Of a DNA stretch of 64,000 nucleotides, positions 58,312 to 64,000 are shown in pieces. The stretch comes from Cupriavidus pauculus. Its GTDB lineage: Bacteria > Pseudomonadota > Gammaproteobacteria > Burkholderiales > Burkholderiaceae. Location of the stretch: positions 2,337,501-2,401,500 of the forward strand of contig NZ_CP044067.1 in the NCBI RefSeq assembly GCF_008693385.1, in the 5' to 3' direction. How positions within the stretch are numbered: the stretch's first letter is position 1; every line of letters begins with the position of its first letter. The notes below the pieces were generated by a model. That model saw only the letters and a list, made by a program, of their open reading frames with translations. It did no database searches and was not told where the DNA came from. Made by a program: the position numbers and the translations under genes.

Positions 58312-59508
58312 TTGGCGACCACCGCAACCACCGCAGCCCCGCAAGCAGCGCGCGTTCCCGTTCAGCAACCCGACTCGCGCGCCGTTCAGCGCGACATATG
58401 CGTCGTCGCCTATGGGCGCGCCGACGTCGATGACCCAAATAGCCATCAAGGCGCCACGCTCGCTCGCGTGGCGCGGGAAGTGGCGCAGATTGCCGGCTAC
58501 CGTTTCGGCGGCAGCTACGACGCCGTGCGAAACGCCAATGCGGCGGTCGACCGCATGTATTTCGTACCCGCCGACACGCTCGTCGGCGTGGACAGCGCGC
58601 GGCAGCTCGGCATTGCGAGCATCGACGATCTGTTCGGCGGCGTCGTTCCCCATGCTTTCATCGCAACGAAGGCCATCTCGCACGGACTGATCCGGCCCGA
58701 TGCGCGCGCGCCGGTGGGGTGGAGCGAGGACTTTGCCGCGCGCGTGCGCGATTGCGTGCTGCCCGGCTATACGGCGTTCGATCGCGACGACGCCCTGGCG
58801 GCGGGACGAGAGATGCTGAAGGCGGGCGCGGTGCGCGTGAAGGAGCCCTGCGGTATCGGCGGTCTGGGACAACAGGTTGCCGCGACCGATGCCGAACTCG
58901 TCGCCGCGCTCGATTCGATCGACGCCTCGCGTATCGAAAGCGAAGGGGTCGTGCTCGAACGCAATCTCGAAGACGTGACCACGTTCAGTGTGGGACAGGT
59001 CGAGCTCGGCGGCCTGCGCGCCAGCTATTGCGGCACGCAGACGCTCACCCGCAATCACGCTGGCGACATGGTCTACGGCGGCTCCACGCTGCGCGCGGTG
59101 CGCGGCACGCTCGAGGACCTGCTCTCGCATCCGATCGAAGCGCATCTGCGCGATGCCGTGCGTGCGGCCGTCGCCTATCACGCGGCGGCCGTCGACTGTT
59201 TCCCCGGCATGCTCGTCTCGCGTTGCAACTATGACGTGGTAATGGGCACCGACAACGGCCAGCCACGGCTCGGCGTGCTCGAGCAGTCCTGGCGCGCGGG
59301 TGGCGCCACAGGCGCGGAGCTCGCGATCCTCAAGGCGTTCCGCGACGATCCGCGCTGTGTGCGCGCCACCGCGTCCACACACGAGCAGTACGCGGCGGAC
59401 GTCAACGTTCCGCCGGGCGCCGACGTGTACTTTTCGGGCGAGGACCGAAACGTTGGCGCGCTCGTCAAATTCGCAATCCTGGAGTCCGCATCCGATGGCA
59501 ACACATGA
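58312..59508 (+). CDS. DUF3182-family protein (ATP-grasp-like)
   Basis: A protein of 398 residues; the TTG start has AGGAGATCACC in front. The family has a fold related to ATP-grasp ligases. Visible parts are ICVVAYGRADVDDPNSHQGATLARVAREVA, VLPGYTAFDRDDALAAGREMLKAGAVRVKEPCGIGGLGQ and VVLERNLEDVTTFSVGQV, then MLVSRCNYDVVMG. No biochemical function is known to me. It overlaps the hydrolase gene by 14 bases, so both are translated together and may act on one substrate. Confidence 0.85.
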   Translation: MATTATTAAPQAARVPVQQPDSRAVQRDICVVAYGRADVDDPNSHQGATLARVAREVAQIAGYRFGGSYDAVRNANAAVDRMYFVPADTLVGVDSARQLGIASIDDLFGGVVPHAFIATKAISHGLIRPDARAPVGWSEDFAARVRDCVLPGYTAFDRDDALAAGREMLKAGAVRVKEPCGIGGLGQQVAATDAELVAALDSIDASRIESEGVVLERNLEDVTTFSVGQVELGGLRASYCGTQTLTRNHAGDMVYGGSTLRAVRGTLEDLLSHPIEAHLRDAVRAAVAYHAAAVDCFPGMLVSRCNYDVVMGTDNGQPRLGVLEQSWRAGGATGAELAILKAFRDDPRCVRATASTHEQYAADVNVPPGADVYFSGEDRNVGALVKFAILESASDGNT

Positions 59509-60385
59509 AGAATCGATCCAGATCCCTACAGAGGGAGGTACCATCGCCGGCACCGTGATCATGCCGGCGACCAAGCTGCCCGGCGTGCTGTTCGTGCACG
59601 GGTGGGGCGGCAGCCAGCAGCAATACCATGCGCGCGCGCGCGAAGTCGCCGGCCTGGGCTGCGTCTGCATGACCTTCGACCTGACCGGCCATGCGGGAAC
59701 GTCCGCGCAGTACGAGACCGTCAGCCGCATGCGCAATCTCGCCGACGTGCTCGCGGCCTACGATATGCTCGTGCGGCATCCGGAGGTCGACCGCAATGCG
59801 ATTGCGGTGGTCGGCAGCAGCTACGGCGGCTATCTGGCGGCCGTGCTCAGCGAACTGCGGCCCGTGCGATGGATGGCGTTCCGTGCACCGGCGTTGTACA
59901 TGGACAGCGGCTGGGACTCGCCCAAGCGGCAGTTGCATGTCGATCAGGATCTCGTGGCGTATCGCCGCAAGGTGGTGGCCCCCGATACCAATCGGGCGCT
60001 GCGCGCCTGCACGAATTTCAAGGGCGATATCCTCGTGGTGTCTTCCGAGCACGATGCGATCGTCCCGAAGACCGCGGTGCTGAGCTACGTCGATGCCTGC
60101 GTGCAGGCGTCGTCGATTACCTATCGCGAGCTCAAGGGCGCGGACCACGGGCTGTCCACCGAGGACAGTCAGCGTGCCTACGGCAAGTTGCTGGTCGGCT
60201 GGCTGCGCGAGATGGTCACGGAAGCGCGTGCCGGTGCCGCGATTGCGGCGCGGCCATCGAAGCCCGCCACGGGATCGGCGAAACCGATCGCGTCGGCCGA
60301 CGGGGGGCTCGAACCCGAGTCGCCCGAGACCGCTGCCCCGGTATCGGTCGTGATCGCCCCCGCGGACGCGCGCGCGGCAGAGTAG
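59495..60385 (+). CDS. Alpha/beta hydrolase
   Basis: A protein of 296 residues from the ATG at 59495, inside the end of the DUF3182 gene (GGAG upstream). Dienelactone-hydrolase/prolyl-peptidase-like order: oxyanion FVHGWGGSQQQ, nucleophile in GSSYGGYLAAV, acid near SSEHDAIVPK, His in GADHGLSTEDS. No signal peptide. The last 60 residues are an Ala/Pro/Ser tail. A cytoplasmic hydrolase coupled to DUF3182; the substrate may be the product of that protein. Confidence 0.87.
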   Translation: MATHEESIQIPTEGGTIAGTVIMPATKLPGVLFVHGWGGSQQQYHARAREVAGLGCVCMTFDLTGHAGTSAQYETVSRMRNLADVLAAYDMLVRHPEVDRNAIAVVGSSYGGYLAAVLSELRPVRWMAFRAPALYMDSGWDSPKRQLHVDQDLVAYRRKVVAPDTNRALRACTNFKGDILVVSSEHDAIVPKTAVLSYVDACVQASSITYRELKGADHGLSTEDSQRAYGKLLVGWLREMVTEARAGAAIAARPSKPATGSAKPIASADGGLEPESPETAAPVSVVIAPADARAAE

Positions 60386-60396
60386 GCCCGCGCGGA

Positions 60397-61050
60397 TCAG
60401 GTCTTCGCGTCGCTGGCGCTGGCCGTGACGCGGCTCTCCATCGCGCGCCCGTTTTTCAGATGCTCGCGCAGCGTCGGCAACAGCTTCTCGGCATAGCCAC
60501 GCAGTGCGGCATCCTTGCCGCGCGTGGCCTGATTCTGGAATAGCAGAACGGCCTGTTCGTGGGCATCGACAGCAACGGTACGGATGTATGCTTCCTCGAA
60601 CTGCGGCGACTTGAGGCCCCGTAGCCGCGCGATCTCGGGCGACTCGGGCACGCGCTTCTGCGGCGTCACGCCCTTCTCCCGCGCGATCTGACGCAGCGCC
60701 TCTGCCGCCGCGCCGTGATCCCTGATCATCTGGCGCGCAAACGCCTGCACCTTGGCATCGGCGGATACCTTCAGCGCAAGCTCGCTGGCCGCCACTTCCA
60801 TTTCGCTTGCCATCAGTGCCTCATCGACAAACCGCAGGTCGTCCGTCCAGAGCGACGAGGAGGGCGGTTTGGCAGGCGTCGGGTTTGGGGGGACGGAAGA
60901 GGCGGCGTCGCCCGGCGACACCACCTCGACCGGCACGAAGGCGGACGGCTGCGCCAGTGCGTGCCCAGCGGAGAGCACCGCCGTCAGCATCGCGCAAACC
61001 GCGACGTGTAAGGCCGGATGCCGTGACATGTCATTTTGAATCGGCTTCAT
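60397..61050 (-). CDS. Exported DUF4142 protein
   Basis: A protein of 217 residues from the ATG at 61050 (AAGGAG upstream; a longer frame to 61182 lacks likeness). Signal peptide (HPALHVAVCAMLTAVLSAGHALA), a Pro/Ser linker and a four-helix, ferritin-like DUF4142 domain (DDLRFVDEALMASEMEVAASELAL, FARQMIRDHGAAAEALRQIA, VDAHEQAVLLFQNQA). Family members are periplasmic and often found in stress gene sets. A weak sigma-54 match is at 61090-61105. Confidence 0.87.
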   Translation of the reverse strand: MKPIQNDMSRHPALHVAVCAMLTAVLSAGHALAQPSAFVPVEVVSPGDAASSVPPNPTPAKPPSSSLWTDDLRFVDEALMASEMEVAASELALKVSADAKVQAFARQMIRDHGAAAEALRQIAREKGVTPQKRVPESPEIARLRGLKSPQFEEAYIRTVAVDAHEQAVLLFQNQATRGKDAALRGYAEKLLPTLREHLKNGRAMESRVTASASDAKT

Positions 61051-61089
61051 GGCGGATACTCCTTGAACGGTGGGTCGCCAACCGCATTG

Positions 61090-61105
61090 CGCAAGAAGCA
61101 TTCCC
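61090..61105 (-). promoter_or_regulatory. Weak sigma-54-like site (DUF4142 gene)
   Basis: Leftward GGGAATG-CTTC-TTGCG: the -12 box and the GG are right, the -24 box is poor. Leader would be 29 bases. Confidence 0.35.
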
Positions 61106-61255
61106 GAGCGATGCGATCGCAGGCCGGGATAGCGGGGTTGTAGCAAAGGGGGCGGCCCCGCGGCCTGCGGACGTTTCTGCATTCGAGATGCGCAAATATT
61201 GCAAATGCTCCCGCGTTACGTCATCGTCGTCCCCCTTTTTGTCCCGCGATGACGA

Positions 61256-61271
61256 TGGCACGAGACATGCG
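61256..61271 (+). promoter_or_regulatory. Sigma-54-like site abutting the topoisomerase start
   Basis: TGGCACG-AGAC-ATGCG has a perfect -24 box, but the predicted start (near 61282) is two bases before the ATG at 61284. It would make a leaderless message, or it is a chance match. Confidence 0.35.
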
Positions 61272-61283
61272 TGGCGCTGCGGC

Positions 61284-62327
61284 ATGACTACCTCCGTCCC
61301 CACGCGCCTGCGTCACGTCGATGACACCGAACCCGGCATTCTGCGGAAGCGCGCGGGTACAGGCTTCTACTATGTCGATGCGGCGGGCAAGCGCGTCGAG
61401 GACGAAGCGACCCTTGCGCGCATCCATGCCCTGGCAATTCCGCCGGCCTACGAATCGGTATGGATCTGCGCGGATGCGGCGGGACATCTGCAGGCCACGG
61501 GCCGCGATGCGCGCGGCCGCAAGCAGTACCGCTACCACGAGGACTGGACCGCGCTGCGCGATACCGACAAGTACGCGCGGCTGCTGGCATTCGGCTTCGC
61601 GTTGCCGCGGTTACGCAGCCGCATCGCGCGCGACCTCGCCCGCAACGGCATGCCGCGCGAAAAGATCCTGGCAGCCGTTGTCACGCTACTGGACGCGACG
61701 CTCGTGCGGGTGGGCACGCCGCGCTATGCCGAACAGAATCGCACCTATGGGCTGACCACGCTCAAGCGCCGGCATGTGGCCGTCCGCGGCAGCCGGTTGC
61801 GCTTCCAGTTCACGGGCAAGAGCGGCGTGACGCACGACGTATCGGTCAACGATGCGCGGCTGGCTCGCATCGTCCGCAACTGTGCCGATCTGCCGGGCCA
61901 GCAGTTGTTCAAGTACAAGGACGCCGACGGCGAGATCCGCGACATCGGCTCGTCCGACGTGAACGCTTATCTGCAGGAGATCACGAATGGCGATTTCACG
62001 GCCAAGGACTTTCGCACGTGGGCGGGCAGCGTGCATGCGCTCGCATTGCTGCGAAAGACCCCCGCGGACAGCGAAAGCGCGCGCAAGAAGGCCGTGGTCG
62101 CGGTGATCAAGGCCGTGGCGCAGCGGCTGCGCAATACGGTCGCCGTCTGCCGCAAGTGCTACGTGCATCCCGACGTGCTGGCGGCATTCATGTCCGATTC
62201 GCTCGATGCGTTACCGGGACCGCGCGCGGGGTTGCGCCTGCGCGCGGACGAGGCGCGTCTGCTCGCGCTGCTCGAGTCCAGCGTTGCGTCGCCTGCCGCG
62301 CGCGCCATCGCGCGCAAGGCGGCATGA
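61284..62327 (+). CDS. DNA topoisomerase IB (poxvirus/eukaryote type)
   Basis: A protein of 347 residues, the bacterial TopIB length. Catalytic tyrosine Tyr293 in CRKCYVHPDVL; the active-site Arg/Lys/Arg/His set is seen around EQNRTYGLTTLKRRHV, FQFTGKSGVTHDV and KDFRTWAGSVHAL. It relaxes supercoils by a 3'-phosphotyrosyl nick without ATP. Such enzymes are scattered in soil bacteria, often with LigD/Ku. The ATG has no ribosome site. Confidence 0.94.
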   Translation: MTTSVPTRLRHVDDTEPGILRKRAGTGFYYVDAAGKRVEDEATLARIHALAIPPAYESVWICADAAGHLQATGRDARGRKQYRYHEDWTALRDTDKYARLLAFGFALPRLRSRIARDLARNGMPREKILAAVVTLLDATLVRVGTPRYAEQNRTYGLTTLKRRHVAVRGSRLRFQFTGKSGVTHDVSVNDARLARIVRNCADLPGQQLFKYKDADGEIRDIGSSDVNAYLQEITNGDFTAKDFRTWAGSVHALALLRKTPADSESARKKAVVAVIKAVAQRLRNTVAVCRKCYVHPDVLAAFMSDSLDALPGPRAGLRLRADEARLLALLESSVASPAARAIARKAA

Positions 62328-62328
62328 C

Positions 62329-62344
62329 GGGCACGGCAATTGCA
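62329..62344 (+). promoter_or_regulatory. Sigma-54 promoter, near-perfect (unknown gene at 62427)
   Basis: GGGCACG-GCAA-TTGCA matches at all defined bases but the first. It begins two bases after the topoisomerase stop. The predicted start near 62355 gives a 72-base leader to the GTG at 62427. Confidence 0.75.
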
Positions 62345-62426
62345 TGGACAGGGATGATGTTGGAGGAAGCCGCCAACGCGGCAACCATTCGAATAACGAC
62401 AAGATTGACGTAGTACGAGGCCCCAA

Positions 62427-62954
62427 GTGGAACAAGCCGTTTTCCCTTGCGCGCAGGCATCAGGCAGCTGCGCCGCAACGGACTCCGCGGAAGCGATTCA
62501 GGCTTCCGCCTCTGCTGAACCTTCCCGGCTGCACCGGTTGGCAACGTTGCCGCAGCTATCCAAGCGCGGGCGCCAGGGTGCCCGCGCCTTGCGCGGACCC
62601 GATCTGCGCCAGACGCGCGTGCTGCTGCACGCGCTTTGCTCGATGCGGCTCGAACTGTACGCGGGTCATCCCGCATGGTGCGACGGCACGCTCGCGAGCC
62701 GACGCGCGGATCTGATGGCGCTGTGGGAAGACCGGCCCCGCGAGATCTTTACGCAGCCCGATGTCGAGAGTGGCATCGAGGCCCGTCTGGACGCCGCCTT
62801 CGTGCATGCCCAGGCAGGCAGCGCCCGCGAGGCCGCCGGCGAATTCAAGCGTGCCTATCTGCTGTTGTGCTGCGTGCTCACGCATGCGCGCGATCAGGCG
62901 CGACGCACGCGCACCGCACCCGCCGCGCCGACGGGCACGCCCGCTCTCGCTTAG
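62427..62954 (+). CDS. Protein of unknown function
   Basis: A protein of 175 residues with a GTG start and GAGG upstream. The first 55 residues are low complexity (Ala/Ser/Gln). A helical domain follows (RQTRVLLHALCSMRLELYAG, DLMALWEDRPREIFTQ, IEARLDAAFVHAQAGS, FKRAYLLLCCVLTHA). Five or six cysteines, no signal peptide, no family recognised. Its stop overlaps that of the convergent ParB-like gene by four bases. Preceded by a near-perfect sigma-54 promoter match. Confidence 0.65.
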   Translation: MEQAVFPCAQASGSCAATDSAEAIQASASAEPSRLHRLATLPQLSKRGRQGARALRGPDLRQTRVLLHALCSMRLELYAGHPAWCDGTLASRRADLMALWEDRPREIFTQPDVESGIEARLDAAFVHAQAGSAREAAGEFKRAYLLLCCVLTHARDQARRTRTAPAAPTGTPALA

Positions 62955-63577
62955 CCCTGGCAGGGCCCCAGATAGCCCGGCAGCTTGCGTGCCTTCGGAC
63001 TATGGGCAAGTCTGACCCCGCGCGCGAGCGCGACCGCGAAGGCGTGATGGCTGTCGAGCGGGCCATCGATCTCGCGCCTGAAAAAGTCGGCCCAGCGGAA
63101 ATCGGGGTAGGCGGTCTTGACCTTGCGATAGCCGCCAGCCAGCTGCACGAATGCCTCCAGGCTTCGATACGGATCATCCCGCATGCCATGGATATCGTCA
63201 GGCAGCGCCTTGATGGGTTGCCGCTTGCCGTGCTCGTCGTAGGGGTGCACGAGGTGGTGCTCGACCATATGCAGCCAGAACGCTCGCCATGACAGATGAT
63301 TGAGGTCCTCCCGCACGATCGCGGGTACGGTGGCGATACCCATCTCATGCCATGCGCGGACCCAGTGATGATGATCCACCACGAACATCGTGTGTTCGGG
63401 GCCGATGACGATATGGATGCGATGGCGATCCAGAAACGCCCCGAGCCGCTCCCGCGGCAGGCGCCGGGTCACGTGAATCTTCTGTGAGACGTGATAGGCG
63501 CCGACAGTGATCTGTGTCGGGCGAAGATGATCGACGGGGACCCGGAGACACGCTCCCTTGCGCAGGCGAACTGCCAT
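62951..63577 (-). CDS. ParB-like protein (ParBc_2 family)
   Basis: A protein of 208 residues from the ATG at 63577; a longer frame to 63682 would begin before the predicted transcript start. The start (VPVDHLRPTQITVGAYHVSQK) and the catalytic-like segment FVVDHHHWVRAWHEMG match the putative ParB-like nuclease family PF08857, related to sulfiredoxin/ParB folds but without a chromosome-partition role. Function unknown. A good sigma-54 match lies 27 bases before the leader end. Confidence 0.8.
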   Translation of the reverse strand: MAVRLRKGACLRVPVDHLRPTQITVGAYHVSQKIHVTRRLPRERLGAFLDRHRIHIVIGPEHTMFVVDHHHWVRAWHEMGIATVPAIVREDLNHLSWRAFWLHMVEHHLVHPYDEHGKRQPIKALPDDIHGMRDDPYRSLEAFVQLAGGYRKVKTAYPDFRWADFFRREIDGPLDSHHAFAVALARGVRLAHSPKARKLPGYLGPCQG

Positions 63578-63614
63578 GATGCGGACTCTCTGGTTGTCTG
63601 GTCTCCCGCATGGC

Positions 63615-63630
63615 AGCAAAAAACATGCCT
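63615..63630 (-). promoter_or_regulatory. Sigma-54 promoter (ParB-like gene)
   Basis: Leftward AGGCATG-TTTT-TTGCT: perfect -12 box with the T-rich run common in strong sigma-54 promoters, two mismatches in the -24 box. The predicted start is near 63604. Confidence 0.65.
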
Positions 63631-63688
63631 TTGCGCCACATGCACCCCGTGGGCCGAAAGGACCGGCGCGTGCAGCAATCATTGCCCT

Positions 63689-63697
63689 GCGTTGTAA
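63689..63697. promoter_or_regulatory. GCGTTGTAA word between divergent sigma-54 promoters
   Basis: Nine-base copy of the recurring word, 59 bases from the leftward and 52 from the rightward sigma-54 match. Confidence 0.4.
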
Positions 63698-63748
63698 GGG
63701 TTACCGTCCATCGCGCGCACGCGGCACCACGCGGCGGGGAATGCGCCG

Positions 63749-63764
63749 CGGCACGATACTTGCG
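63749..63764 (+). promoter_or_regulatory. Sigma-54 promoter (terminal SDR gene)
   Basis: CGGCACG-ATAC-TTGCG matches except at the outermost bases. The predicted start near 63775 gives a 28-base leader to the ATG at 63803. Confidence 0.72.
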
Positions 63765-63802
63765 CCAGCCCTGGAACAACGACATCCACCCCGGAAACGA
63801 CC

Positions 63803-64000
63803 ATGGCGACGTCCGACAAGTCCCGCACCGCAAGCCCCGACAGGCCCCCGGAGCAGGTGCCGCCGCAGCACCAGAACCGGCAGCCCGGCATCGAAGCGGC
63901 CATGACGCCTGCACCCGATAGCGGGGCCGACGACTATGTCGGCTGCGGCCGCCTCGCGGGCAAGCGGGCGCTGGTCACGGGCGGCGACAGCGGTATCGGC
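63803..64000 (+). CDS. SDR-family oxidoreductase, general-stress type (3' end beyond window)
   Basis: The first 66 residues are visible. A Pro/Gln leader with [17 protein letters not shown] is followed by the Rossmann start [17 protein letters not shown], cut by the window edge. The QxQxxQPGxExxMxP leader is characteristic of the SDR subgroup that includes Bacillus general stress protein 39 (YdaD) and E. coli YghA. Members are stress-induced and of uncertain substrate. The ribosome site is weak. Confidence 0.88.
   Translation, partial: MATSDKSRTASPDRPPEQVPPQHQNRQPGIEAAMTPAPDSGADDYVGCGRLAGKRALVTGGDSGIG

Overview
The window looks like chromosomal DNA of a high-GC beta-proteobacterium of the Cupriavidus/Ralstonia/Burkholderia type. 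This is an inference from codon use, a Bug-type (TctC) receptor, an acetoacetate/3-hydroxybutyrate gene set, FixJ- and LysR-rich regulation, and an alpha-glucan/trehalose cluster of the kind known from that group. I see no rRNA, tRNA, CRISPR array, insertion sequence or replication origin.

Layout. 1-5.4 kb: a truncated LysR gene, an exported alpha/beta hydrolase, a Bug receptor, an exported unknown and an MFS transporter. 5.5-10.3 kb: a Gln-rich small protein, an exported BON protein, a cyclic-nucleotide-binding/thioredoxin-reductase fusion without the redox cysteines, and a FixL/FixJ-like pair. 10.3-18.9 kb: ketone-body genes (patatin, hbdH, adc), a GlxA-type regulator, an AraC remnant, a winged-helix NB-ARC regulator, a LysR-DMT exporter pair and an Ohr/OsmC protein. 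19-26.6 kb: a bacterial NHEJ block (Ku preceded by a tiny Pro-rich ORF, a hybrid kinase, LigD) and an SDR. 26.6-51.6 kb: two glucan operons, glgP-glgA-treZ-treY and glgE-treS/mak-glgB-glgX-malQ, with a PAS hybrid kinase between them. 51.8-55.3 kb: two sigma-54 enhancer-binding proteins and a degenerate histidine kinase. 55.5-64 kb: small general-stress-type proteins, an iron-permease-like protein, DUF3182, a hydrolase, DUF4142, topoisomerase IB, an unknown, a ParB-like protein and the start of an SDR.

How it may work together. Reading the gaps by eye, I find matches to the sigma-54 -24/-12 promoter (TGGCACG-N4-TTGCW, with invariant GG-N10-GC) in front of many of these otherwise unrelated genes. 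One is a perfect match, before the Gln-rich protein. Others precede the BON protein, the hybrid kinase-Ku unit, ligD, the SDR at 25.6 kb, the glgE operon, the small stress cluster, the second BON gene, DUF3182, the unknown at 62.4 kb, the ParB-like gene and the terminal SDR. A short shared word, GCGTTGTAA or its reverse, lies between three divergent pairs of these promoters. The two enhancer-binding proteins sit in the middle. I infer a sigma-54-controlled general-stress regulon that couples glucan/trehalose metabolism, end-joining repair and envelope/stress proteins. The promoters are pattern matches, not measured start sites.
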